Source: Nymphaea colorata
Taxonomy: Eukaryota; Streptophyta; Magnoliopsida; Nymphaeales; Nymphaeaceae
NCBI RefSeq assembly: GCF_008831285.2
Contig: NC_045139.1
Location: 3,418,704 to 3,482,703, forward strand
Direction of reading: 5' to 3'
DNA: 64,000 bases
The number at the start of each line of letters is the position of its first letter. Within the stretch, counting starts at the first letter, position 1. Position numbers and translations under genes: made by a program. The notes beneath the pieces are model-generated. The model made no database searches. It was not told the origin of the DNA and saw only the letters and a list, made by a program, of their open reading frames with translations. Below, one piece after another: positions 31,861 to 41,318 of the stretch.

Positions 31861-33101
31861 ATTTTTGTATTGCAACTTAAAAGGAACTCCCTCGTGAAGC
31901 AAGCGGGTCAGAATGGCCTGCTCTTAAACGTAGGTGAATTCATATCCTAAATCTGACATGAACGTGTGCCTAATTCCTTAATCCCATCTAGATAATTATA
32001 CTAAGCTAACTTTATACAGGTTGCTTCACTATGGCACTATTTCTAATGAAAAGTTTAGTCTTAGTGTATTTCTGTTTGAAATTCGTTTGTATCTTAAATT
32101 CATCAATTAAAATTGCTTTTCTCGGTGAAATGACATAACCATCTCTTAAGCAAGGGAAAAAAAAAAAGACCACAGCTCGGCACTTAAGTCGCAAGGACAT
32201 AGCATCTATACAAATCAAACTAAAGACCTGTTTTTTGACATACTCTAATCAGACCAACTATGTTATGCCCCTTAAAACCTAAGAACCATTCTTTTATTAT
32301 GTCTGTCCTGTTATTTATGTCCATAACCATTTTTCTCCTATGATGATAAAAACATCTTTGGCTGGTGAGAAAGTACAAAACTATTGACTTTCTTTACAAA
32401 TTTTTTTGGTGAAAGGGCACATGAAGCTGATGGACTGGTGAGGTATCAAATGTGTGCATAACCTATAGTTGAGCCAGCTCAAGCTCGACCCGAACTTGCT
32501 TGTCAAAACTTGAGCTAGAGCTCGACTCGTTTATAAACGAGACGAGATTGAGTTCAAACATATGCACGAAATGTTAAACGAGTTGAGTTCAAGTTGTAAA
32601 AATTGACTCGGCTCGGCTATATAATGAATGTTGAATGATAATGAACTAATAATTGAAACGAATAACAATTAAACTAATTAAACGAGTTAACAAAAAGAAC
32701 AAGACATGTTCGACATAAACCAGTTAAATGAGTTGATTTCGTGCTCTTCTACCAACCTTGACTCTAGTTTAAGTTGAATTCGAGCCGTTTTTGAGACAAT
32801 CAAGTTCGAGCTGGCCCAATTCCCGTTACCCCTCCCTTCACCAGTTCCTCGACTGGCGTACACCTCTAATTCCTCCGCCCGTCACCCCTCCCTTCGCGGG
32901 CAAGATCGCTTTAACTCGTGCAATAGTGCAGGATTAAAAAAATATGAACAATGACACTGCCCTGGTGGACGGGCTCCTTGGAGAAACTATAAAAATCGCA
33001 AGCAGAAGCTGCCTTGTAATGGAAAATGATTCCTTAATCAAAAGTCCTTGGAAACTCTTTCCACCCACCGTTGATGCGTCTGGGCAAATTCGATTGGAAG
33101 G
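31861..33101. other. 5' flank of the decayed TNL copy, with dispersed repeat
   Basis: About 32200-32450 aligns with the TNL-3 5' flank at 48185-48395 (shared tttatgtccataaccatttt and agctgatggactgg phrases). 32455-32830 is the gagctcgactcg dispersed repeat. The leader block before the old ATG (33055-33101) resembles that of TNL-3, but its upstream ATG is lost. Confidence 0.5.
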
Positions 33102-33171
33102 ATGGTGCTGCAAAGCAACAAGGTAGGACCTTTCAGATTGTTTGTGTCTAGCAACCATGTTGGCTTTGAGT

Positions 33172-33351
33172 CGGTAGCAGAGCCAGAAAAAATTGGTTGG
33201 AGGCGCACTTGTTTAAAAATACTCAAAACTAGTGGGCTATATATATATATGTATATATATAAGTATTTAAGATTTTCATTTAAAAATAAAGAACTTTTAA
33301 AAGACTGGTGTGGACAGTTACCCACCCCAACCACAATGTGGCTACGCTACT
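33172..33351. mobile_element. 180-bp Mutator-like MITE in the TIR exon
   Basis: A 180-base insertion relative to the other TIR exons, flanked by the 9-bp direct repeat gctttgagt (33163-33171 and 33352-33360). The ends form an imperfect inverted repeat (ggtagcagagccag against agtagcgtagccac). The interior is AT-rich with a TATA run. A 9-bp duplication fits Mutator-like elements. No coding capacity. Confidence 0.75.
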
Positions 33352-33578
33352 GCTTTGAGTATGATCTGTGCTTGAGGTTTCGAGGAGAAGACACTCACAA
33401 TAATTTCACTGAATTGTTCTATTAGATCCTCGAGATACAGGGCATACATGCCTACTTTGATGAGGAAGATTTGCACAAGGGAGAGAGAATTGAGGAGATA
33501 TTGGTGGCTATCCAAGATCTTGGTCCCCATCTTCTCCAAGCACTATGCGGAATCACAATGGTGTCTAAGAGAAGTTGC

Positions 33579-34076
33579 TGAAGAAAATAGATGCATTATC
33601 AGTAAGGAAACTCTTTGATCAAGAAAGAAAGGAGGAAAACAGAAGAAGTCAGCGTTACAATGCCAAAGATATAAACAGAGGACTCAATGAAGAAACTCCA
33701 CCCAGCCGTAACAATGAAAACAGTAACGGCTGTAATCACTATAATTACCATGGAAAGAAGGAAACATTGTCATCTGGCCAATCGTGTGAAGCAAGAAATA
33801 CAGAGACTATGGCTGGCCAGGCAGCTGTCAAACAGAGAGACACAACTCAACAAAGAAATAACGACTGTAAATCAGATACCGTTTTTTTTTGTAAAGATCG
33901 ATATAGTTCTTCTAATTCAGGAAATAATAATGCTTGTAATTCTATTATAAATAGAAGAAAGAACCAGGCCTATCGTCACTAAAAAACGATACCTGCCCTT
34001 GTGGATGTAGGTGTGATTTTACACCGAAAACCACGTTAAATCAGGCGTTAGTCCCTTAAATCTCTGTTTTTCTTTA
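33579..34076 (+). mobile_element. Solo LTR in the TIR exon
   Basis: A 498-base insertion starting TGAAGAAAAT and ending TTTTTCTTTA, flanked by the 5-bp repeat gttgc (33574-33578 and 34077-34081). Its end carries the gtggatgtaggtg...ccacgttaaat arrangement common at plant LTR R-U5 regions, and the same TTCTTTA terminus as the LTRs of the copia element next door. No internal region, hence a solo LTR left by recombination, or possibly a small non-autonomous element. Confidence 0.7.
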
Positions 34077-34159
34077 GTTGCAACATGGTTGAATGTTATG
34101 ATGGTGACCAAGAGAGGCAGATTATTCCTGTCTTTTGTCGTCAACCCAAAAGACGTAAG

Positions 34160-34164
34160 GTATC
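34160..34164. repeat. Target-site duplication (left) of copia element 1
   Basis: gtatc here and at 39295-39299, directly outside the two LTRs. Confidence 0.9.
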
Positions 34165-34486
34165 TAAAGAAAAGAAGAACTCAAGCAAATACTAGAGACA
34201 ATCATATACGTGGTTTGGCATTCAATTGCCTACGTCCACGGGAAGGAGGAGCTCTTATTGAATGAGAAATTTTTCTACTACCCTCGTTACATGGTAGAGC
34301 ATCAATTTATAGAGAGTGTAGTTACCGTTACTAGGTAAGAATATTTTGGTAAGCAATAACAAGGGAAGGAAAACAATAGAGATGGCAACCCAGCACAAAG
34401 AAAGCAACTCCAAGGAACCAACGGTCATCTTCAATCATGAATTGGGTTTCCAATTAAAAGAGCCTCCTTCCGTTAACCGCTCAACA
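34165..34486 (-). repeat. 3' LTR of copia element 1
   Basis: 322 bases. On the minus strand it begins TGTTGAGCGG and ends CTTTTCTTTA (TG...TA, not the usual TG...CA). The gag-pol stop codon (34481-34483) lies inside it. Confidence 0.92.
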
Positions 34487-37400
34487 CTCCCCCTCAAGTT
34501 GGGAAGAGTGAAGATTAACAATTCCCAACTTGGCCATGGTGTCGGTTAACTTGTCTTTGGTGACGGGTTTGGTGAATATATCTGCATATTGATCTTCACT
34601 TCTAACAAACGGAGTAATAATGCTTCCATTTTGGACTTTTTCACGGATAAAATGACAATCAATTTCAATGTGTTTTGTCCGTTCATGAAACACTGAGTTT
34701 GCAGCTATATGAATTGCGGCTTGATTGTCACAATATAGTTTCATGGGAGGGGATAAGTTAAACCCCATCTCTGTTATTATCGCCTTGAGCCAAGTCAGTT
34801 CGCAAGCTGTGTTTGCCATGGCTCTGTACTCTGCTTCTGCGCTAGACCTCGAGACGATTTTTTGCTTCTTACTTTTCCATGAAACTAGATTTCCTCCAAC
34901 GGTTACACAATAACCGGTGGTAGATCTTCTATCTGACTTACTGCCAGCCCAGTCGGCGTCTGAAAAACCTTCAATAAAAATGTCCTTATTACGTTTCATC
35001 CAAATGCCTCTACCAGGTGCTCCCTTTAAGTACCTTAGAATGCGATTGATGGCGTGAAAATGTGTACTTTGAGGAGCATGCATATATTTACTTACTTCAC
35101 TTACGACAAATGTTATATCTGGCCTGGTGACTGTCAAATATATGAGTTTCCCAACCATCCTCTGATATCTTTTAATGTCCTTGATAGGCCCGTCATTGGC
35201 AGTCATGTCTAAGTTGTGATTGACCTCAATTGGTGTCATTGCAGGTTTCGATCCCAATTTCCTTGTTTCTTTCAGTAGATCCAGAGTGTATTTTCTTTGA
35301 GATAGAAATATACCTTTCTTTGAATGACTTACTTTAATTCCAAGAAAGTATTTTAATCGTCCAAGATCCTTGATCTCAAATTTCTGATGAAGATATTTCT
35401 TGGTTTCTTCTATCAATTTTTGGGACGTCCCTGTAATGACAATATCATCCACATATACTAATAGCAAGATAGTTTCATTATGTGAACGATAAATGAATAA
35501 AGAATTATCTGAAATGCTGCAATAATATCCAAAGTTTATCAGAGCTGAACTAAGTTTTGAGTACCAGGCACGGGGAGATTGCTTGAGACCATAAATGGAT
35601 TTTTTCAATTTGCAGACCAGATTTTCTTTACCTTTGTGTTCCAATCCTTGAGGAATCTCCATATACACTTCTTCTTGGAGGTCGCCTTGAAGAAAAGCAT
35701 TCTTCACGTCAAGCTGATAACATTCCCACTCAAAATTGCAAGCAATAGATATTATAGTTCTCAAAGTAGTCATTTTTGCAACAGGAGCGAAAGTTTCAGA
35801 GTAATCTACCCTCTCAGTTTGAGAGAATCCACGTGCCACCATTCTGGCTTTATATCTTTCAATCGAGCCATCGCTATGAAATTTAACTTTAAATATCCAC
35901 TTACAAGTCACTGGTTTTTTTCCCGAGGGAAGATGAACGAGATCCCAAGTCCCATTTTTTGTTAACGCATCCAATTCTTCCTTTATAGCTTTTCTCCAAT
36001 GAGGTTCCTGATTTGCTTCTTCGAACGTTTCTGGTTCCACCACACTATCTAATTTCACAAACAAAGCAGCTTGTTTTTGGGAAAACTTGTTGTAGTTTAC
36101 TTGAGCTTCAATAGGATACTTGACTTGACTGCTCATGACAAAGTCTCTAAGTCTTAGAGGTGTCTGACGGGTTCTAACTGATCTGCGCATGGTGGTGACT
36201 TCTTCCATAGGTTGTTCGTTCTGGTTTGGAATTATGTTCTCCTCTGGTTGAAAAGCTGGTGGTTGATAGTTAACTTCCGCGTCTGCTATAGGAGAAACAT
36301 TGGGAAGAGATAGAGAATTTGATTGATGATTTTTCATCTCCCCCTGGAATTGATTTTTGAAATAGGCTTGTGCCTCATCAAACTTCACATCTCGAGATAC
36401 AAACATCCTTTTTGATATAGGGTCAAAACATCGAAAACCTTTTTTTCTGGAAGCATAACCCATAAACACACATTTCATGGCACGAGTTTGAAGTTTATTT
36501 CGATTCTTTGGCGATTTCCAAACATAGACAATACAACCAAACTTTTCTAAGTGATCAATAGAATGTTTACCACCCATGAGAACTTCAATAGGCGCTTTAT
36601 TTTCAAGATTGCGTCTTGGCAATCTATTCATAATATAGTTTGCCGTAGAGAGAGCCTCATTCCAAAAACGTTCAGGAACTTGATTTTGAAATAATAAAGC
36701 GTGTGTCACTTCAAGTAGATGTCTATTTCTTCTTTCTGAAACTCCATTATGTTGTGGAGTTTCTCTGCATGTCGTTTGGTGTTCCATACCAGTTTGATTT
36801 GAGAAAGATTCAAAGTTATGATTAACATACTCAGTTCCATTGTCAGTGCGAAAGATTTTAATTTTAGTTCCAAACTGAGTAGAAACCATATTATAAAAAA
36901 TCTGGAACTTAGAAAACACTTCATCCTTGGACCGAAGAAAGTAAATCCAACTTACTTTGGAGAAATCATCAATAAAGGAGAGATAGTATTTGAAGCCATT
37001 GTAAGAATCAATCGGGGCTGGTCCCCAAACGTCTGAATGAACCAATTCAAACATACTACTAGAACAACTTTCAGAGGAAGGAAAAGGTGGTCGGGTAAAT
37101 TTTGCATACCGGCAAACCTCACAAGTATTGCAATCAAACTTAATTTCAGGCTTCAAAATACTCATTACATAACTGGACGGGTGACCTAACCTGGAGTGCC
37201 AACGCTCCTCTTCATCTTTATTTTTACTGGCAGCAAGAGCCTTATTCACGCTATTCAAGTAATAGAGTCCATGAAATTCAGTCCCTTCACCAATCGTCAC
37301 CCCCGTGGTCCGATCCTGAAACACAACCTTTGAAGGCGAGAAGATCACATAGCAATTGTAAGCTTTTGTAATTTTGCTTACAGACATGAGATTAGAGGCT

Positions 37401-38617
37401 AATTTCGGCATATATAAAGCATCAATCGGATTTCCTTTTTCAAAAAACTGCATTTCTCCTTTACCACAAACCTTAATTTTTCCACCATTAGCAATCGTAA
37501 CAGGTTTAATGTCGACACTATCTTTAATATTAGATAATACACTTTTGAAACCAGTCATATTATCTGAAGCACCAGAATCTATAATCCAAGAATTTTCATC
37601 TAAATGTGATAAGAAACTGCATGTACCTGGTCCGTCGTTGGTGTCCTTGGTGGCTAGGGTTGCAGTGTTTTGTTTTATAAAACCTTGCAACAGTTGTGAT
37701 AGTTTTTCCATCGTCACTGGAGTTTCAGATTCCTCATGAAAAGCTTGTGCTGCTCTGTTTGTCTTTACCATCGGACCCTGTTTTTTGTTCAGCTTCCAAC
37801 ATTTCTCTCGTGTATGATTGTCCTTTTTGCAACAGGTACAGAATAACTTCTTTCTCCCTTTGAAATCAGAGTTAGAAGATGTACCAATGTCTTTTTGTTT
37901 TGAGAACATAGCGGCTTGAGAGTCATCATCATTCTTATTCAAAGGATTCATAACTTGACGACGACATTCTTCACGCATGATGATAGAACATATTGTGTTT
38001 AACTTAGGAAGATCAGCAGTCATAAGTTCCTGGCTACGAAGTTGTTCATATTCTGGCCTAAGACCAGCCAACATTTGAAAGATTTTATCGCTTTCTCTGT
38101 TCTTCGCCAGAGTTGTTGCATCGGTGGCTGCTGGGGTATAAGAGTCCCATTCATCCCAAAGCGCACGTAACTGTCCAAGATACTCAGTATACGACATGTT
38201 TCCTTGCTTTAAATTATTGATTTCTTGAGTAATCTGATATCTTTTGGCAACATTGTATTGCTGACTAAAAAGATCGCGAACAGCTTCCCATATTTCCTTT
38301 GCCGTTTCCAAAAAATAAAAACTTCGAGCAATCTTTGTGTCCATAGAATTAAGAAGCCATGACATAACTGTATGATCGTTTGACTCCCACTCTTCTAGCT
38401 TCGGATCTCCTTCTGGTGGCTTTGGTTTACTACCAGTTACATGACCAAATTTTGCCTTTCCACTAAGGAAAAGTTTAGCAGATTTGGCCCATGTGAGGTA
38501 GTTGAACCCATTTAAAGGTTCGGTGGTGATTTTGAGGGTTGGGTTAGCACTCTCAACCACGTTCGTTTGCTGATGGTATGTTGCATTGTTGCTTCCTGAA
38601 ATTCCGCCTTCGGCCAT
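34481..38617 (-). CDS. Gag-pol polyprotein of copia element 1
   Basis: 1378 residues, one frame. Gag (UBN2-like) to about residue 230; zinc knuckle CTCCKKDNHTREKC near 260; aspartic protease DSGAS near 345; GAG-pre-integrase RWHSRLGHPSS; integrase with HSDVWGP, TDNGTEY and the PQHNGVSERRNRH region giving the D,D,E triad (about 500-640); reverse transcriptase [20 protein letters not shown] and YVDDIVITG (near 1054); RNase H SDADWAGSKSDRRSTTGY (near 1222) and CDNQAAIHIAANSVFHERTKH. Copia domain order (integrase before RT). The length is normal for an autonomous copia element. Confidence 0.95.
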   Translation of the reverse strand: MAEGGISGSNNATYHQQTNVVESANPTLKITTEPLNGFNYLTWAKSAKLFLSGKAKFGHVTGSKPKPPEGDPKLEEWESNDHTVMSWLLNSMDTKIARSFYFLETAKEIWEAVRDLFSQQYNVAKRYQITQEINNLKQGNMSYTEYLGQLRALWDEWDSYTPAATDATTLAKNRESDKIFQMLAGLRPEYEQLRSQELMTADLPKLNTICSIIMREECRRQVMNPLNKNDDDSQAAMFSKQKDIGTSSNSDFKGRKKLFCTCCKKDNHTREKCWKLNKKQGPMVKTNRAAQAFHEESETPVTMEKLSQLLQGFIKQNTATLATKDTNDGPGTCSFLSHLDENSWIIDSGASDNMTGFKSVLSNIKDSVDIKPVTIANGGKIKVCGKGEMQFFEKGNPIDALYMPKLASNLMSVSKITKAYNCYVIFSPSKVVFQDRTTGVTIGEGTEFHGLYYLNSVNKALAASKNKDEEERWHSRLGHPSSYVMSILKPEIKFDCNTCEVCRYAKFTRPPFPSSESCSSSMFELVHSDVWGPAPIDSYNGFKYYLSFIDDFSKVSWIYFLRSKDEVFSKFQIFYNMVSTQFGTKIKIFRTDNGTEYVNHNFESFSNQTGMEHQTTCRETPQHNGVSERRNRHLLEVTHALLFQNQVPERFWNEALSTANYIMNRLPRRNLENKAPIEVLMGGKHSIDHLEKFGCIVYVWKSPKNRNKLQTRAMKCVFMGYASRKKGFRCFDPISKRMFVSRDVKFDEAQAYFKNQFQGEMKNHQSNSLSLPNVSPIADAEVNYQPPAFQPEENIIPNQNEQPMEEVTTMRRSVRTRQTPLRLRDFVMSSQVKYPIEAQVNYNKFSQKQAALFVKLDSVVEPETFEEANQEPHWRKAIKEELDALTKNGTWDLVHLPSGKKPVTCKWIFKVKFHSDGSIERYKARMVARGFSQTERVDYSETFAPVAKMTTLRTIISIACNFEWECYQLDVKNAFLQGDLQEEVYMEIPQGLEHKGKENLVCKLKKSIYGLKQSPRAWYSKLSSALINFGYYCSISDNSLFIYRSHNETILLLVYVDDIVITGTSQKLIEETKKYLHQKFEIKDLGRLKYFLGIKVSHSKKGIFLSQRKYTLDLLKETRKLGSKPAMTPIEVNHNLDMTANDGPIKDIKRYQRMVGKLIYLTVTRPDITFVVSEVSKYMHAPQSTHFHAINRILRYLKGAPGRGIWMKRNKDIFIEGFSDADWAGSKSDRRSTTGYCVTVGGNLVSWKSKKQKIVSRSSAEAEYRAMANTACELTWLKAIITEMGFNLSPPMKLYCDNQAAIHIAANSVFHERTKHIEIDCHFIREKVQNGSIITPFVRSEDQYADIFTKPVTKDKLTDTMAKLGIVNLHSSQLEGEC

Positions 38618-38972
38618 AGAGAAAAAATGATAAAGGCAGCAAGGTTTGAGGAATAAAAAACAATTCTGTCAAGAACCTGGCAAACCAGTTGTATTGAATG
38701 GAGGAGCGGCCTTGAGAAGAATAGGTCCGCGTTGTATGACCCACGGATGAGGCTTCAACAAAGATCACGCACCAAGAGTTCTGATCTCGCCGCGAGCAAA
38801 ACAGAGAGCCGACGTTGGCAGCTACTTCTTCTTCTCGAACCAGAACAGAGGACGGTCCTCAAGAAGTTCCTCGAAAAGGAGAAAAAGAGAGACCGAACCC
38901 AGAAAAACTTGCTGGAAGAAATGCCAATGGCGAAAAATTTCTCACCGTTCTTTGAACCTGGCTCTGATACCA

Positions 38973-39294
38973 TAAAGAAAAGAAGAACTCAAGCAAATAC
39001 TAGAGACAATCATATACGTGGTTCGGCATTCAATTGCCTACGTCCACGGGAAGGAGGAGCTCTTATTGAATGAGAAATTTTTCTACTACCCTCGTTACAT
39101 GGTAGAGCATCAATTTATAGAGAGTGTAGTTACTGTTACTAGGTAAGAATATTTTGGTAAGCAATAACAAGGGAAGGAAAACAATAGAGATGGCAACCCA
39201 GCACAAAGAAAGCAACTCCAAGGAACCAACGGTCATCTTCAATCATGAATTGGGTTTCCAATTAAAAGAGCCTCCTTCCGTTAACCGCTCAACA
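38973..39294 (-). repeat. 5' LTR of copia element 1
   Basis: Near-identical to 34165-34486. Followed on the minus strand at once by the tRNA-Met primer site; the element's promoter should lie here. Confidence 0.92.
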
Positions 39295-40735
39295 GTATCA
39301 GAGCGGCCCATTGAAGCTGCCTTTCAGAAGCACTAGACGGAAAGGAGTGATACCTTGAACGAGGTCAATGCATGGAAGCACACACTGACTTATGTAGGAG
39401 GAAGTTCCGACTTTGATCTAAAGAGCTACAATGGGTACTTCACGCCTTCCCCTTTTCTGTGTCTCATGGACTAATTCCTAATTCCTAATTTTTCTTTTGT
39501 TCTGTGCAAATGTTGAAGAGGACTGTAAAGAAATTAGAACTAGGGACCATGGATTCATTTATTCCAGTGTTTTTTTTTTCATTCTTCATTCTGAAAGTGA
39601 TCTTCATAATCCTTTATAACTCGGTCAGATGCAAATATTCTGACAGCCATGCACACAGATAGTTAAAAGCAGGAATAAAATTGGAATTTGGTGCTTTATT
39701 CACGTAGGAAGCTTGTTTATGGAACGATTGCCAAATGTATATTAGTCTTTCGAGAAGGATCGGTATCTTACCAAGAAAACAGGGAAAAATGTAGGGGGTG
39801 TTTGTTTGATACCTCATATTTTGGTTTTGGCACCAAAATCAGTTCTTTTGGAGCATTTGGGTGTCATTAAAACTCGGTTTCGAAAAAAAGTAAAGTTTTG
39901 ACAAAACCTGGTTTTGTAAAAAGGAACAAAAAAAACTTGGCCCCTTTATTCAAAAACCAGGTTTTGGATTTGTCATCCAAATAAAAAAATAAAGTTTTTA
40001 AAATTCATTAAAAAACTTGACTTTCATGAAATTAAGTTTTCAAAAAACTGAATTAGACGAGGGTGTCATCCCAACGCCCTCTTATAAGGTGCTGTTTGCT
40101 GCTACTACAGCTTTTCTCTGAGTGGCCAAATTTTGATTGATGTCCTGGTTAACTCACCACTCTCTCTCTCCAACAAGTTAGGAATAGAAAATGGAACTTT
40201 AGAATCTTCAGAATTAGGCAGAGATGGTGGAACTTTAGAATCCTTCTCTTTTAACAGGACATGCACAATCTTTTCTCTTCTGTCGGTGAAAATATGTTTT
40301 CTTCTCTCAAGTTTAATGTTTTCCTGAGGCTTGTAGGCTTCCCATTGACCCTTTGATTCACCTCTTGAATTATTTGCTCAATCAGGAAATCAAGTCACTT
40401 TCTTTTAATATGCTTCCGCAGAGACCAAAAGAAGCTTATCAGGTCAATCACTACAGACATCCAGGATATTTTAACAACCAAGATGCTCTCCCCTGTGAAA
40501 TTTTGCTACTGAATTGCCTTCAACTAGTCAGCCTTGATGGTGGTTTAAAATCAAGATCCTACCTGAAGCAGGCATGGTGGATGTAAGGCTTAAGAGGCTA
40601 TAACGGCTCATACTTGATAATTGCATTTCATTAATGGAAATACCAATACCAGATTATGTTGAGGGACTCAAGTGCCTTCGTCGCCTAATGGTTTTTCCTC
40701 ACTTGAACAACTGCCTGCTTCCATTGAAAGGTCGG

Positions 40736-41003
40736 ATATGTAAATTCGGATGCCATGATCGGATACTTACTTGAATCCGAACCCATATTCGAATCCGACC
40801 AGATGTATATTCCTTAAACCGAATTATTTTAAATGGATTTCTTGGATATCTGATCCAAAGCCAAACCATTGACATCCTTAATCCCAACATCGCCATTGTG
40901 TTGGCTGAGCTTTCCTCTCTCTTGTCATCTTAAAACTCGTGCTTGGGGTTGACTATCAGTTTGGAAACAAAGGAAGAATGTACCATTCCATTTTCAGATG
41001 ACA
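40736..41003. other. Unassigned DNA between the TNL relic and copia element 2
   Basis: AT-rich, with gaatccga-type words resembling sequence near 47330-47560. No gene. Confidence 0.4.
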
Positions 41004-41008
41004 CAAAT

Positions 41009-41311
41009 TGTGGAATTCCTTCATGGAGAACGTGAGAGAAGAGAGAGACGGGCGTTGGGCAGGAATGGCGAGTTATTTGTTTCCCCTTTCATTAAATGGT
41101 AATAAATATACAAAGGATTTACAACGTTTAGTTTTCAACGGTAGGAAAAGAAAAGCCTAATTAGGGAGTGCTAAACAAGGAAGGGAAGAAGAGAGACGTG
41201 CTGTCTTGAACGTTGGAAAATCTAGTCGTTTAGAGTATGCGACTTCTTGGTTCAATGTTCAAGACAGCACAACAAAGCTTTACAATTTTCAATTTTATAC
41301 TAAATTTAACA
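41009..41311 (-). repeat. 3' LTR of copia element 2
   Basis: 303 bases, + strand TGTGGAATTCC ... AAATTTAACA. Matches 45826-46128. Confidence 0.92.
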
Positions 41312-41318
41312 TTCCCCC

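Larger units (their letters stand above)
34165..39294 (-). mobile_element. Copia element 1: complete, young LTR retrotransposon
   Basis: 5130 bases on the minus strand, inserted in the TIR exon of the decayed TNL. LTRs 34165-34486 and 38973-39294, 322 bases each, with two differences seen by eye (near 34217/39025 and 34328/39136). The primer-binding site matches initiator tRNA-Met (TGGTATCAGAGCCAGG, 38957-38972 on the minus strand); the polypurine tract abuts the 3' LTR (34487-34497). One uninterrupted gag-pol frame. Structurally competent, so it may still be able to move. Confidence 0.95.
33102..40735 (+). pseudogene. Decayed TNL copy with nested insertions and an internal deletion
   Basis: Closest to TNL-3. 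The TIR exon is split: 33102-33171 (MVLQSNKVGP start), 33361-33578 (YDLCLRFRGEDTHNNF, a stop at 33423, GIHAYFDEEDLHKGERIEEIL, WCLREV), 34082-34159 (MVECYDGDQERQIIPVF) and 39300-39434 (PIEAAFQKH, stop, then a GGSSDFDLKSYN end). A donor at about 39435 and an intron alignable to TNL-3 intron 1 follow. Exon 2 starts at about 40422 (DQKKLIRSITTDIQDI) but joins at about 40484 directly to LRR exon 6 sequence; the P-loop through most LRRs is missing. Homology ends near 40735. Non-functional beyond doubt. Confidence 0.85.

Noticed and set aside
33575-33982. A 135-codon Asn/Arg-rich ORF in the decayed TNL
   Set aside because: It falls within the solo LTR (33579-34076) and has no retrotransposon protein motif.
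38732-39073. A 113-codon plus-strand ORF near the copia 5' LTR
   Set aside because: It crosses the LTR boundary and primer site on the strand opposite to the element's genes.
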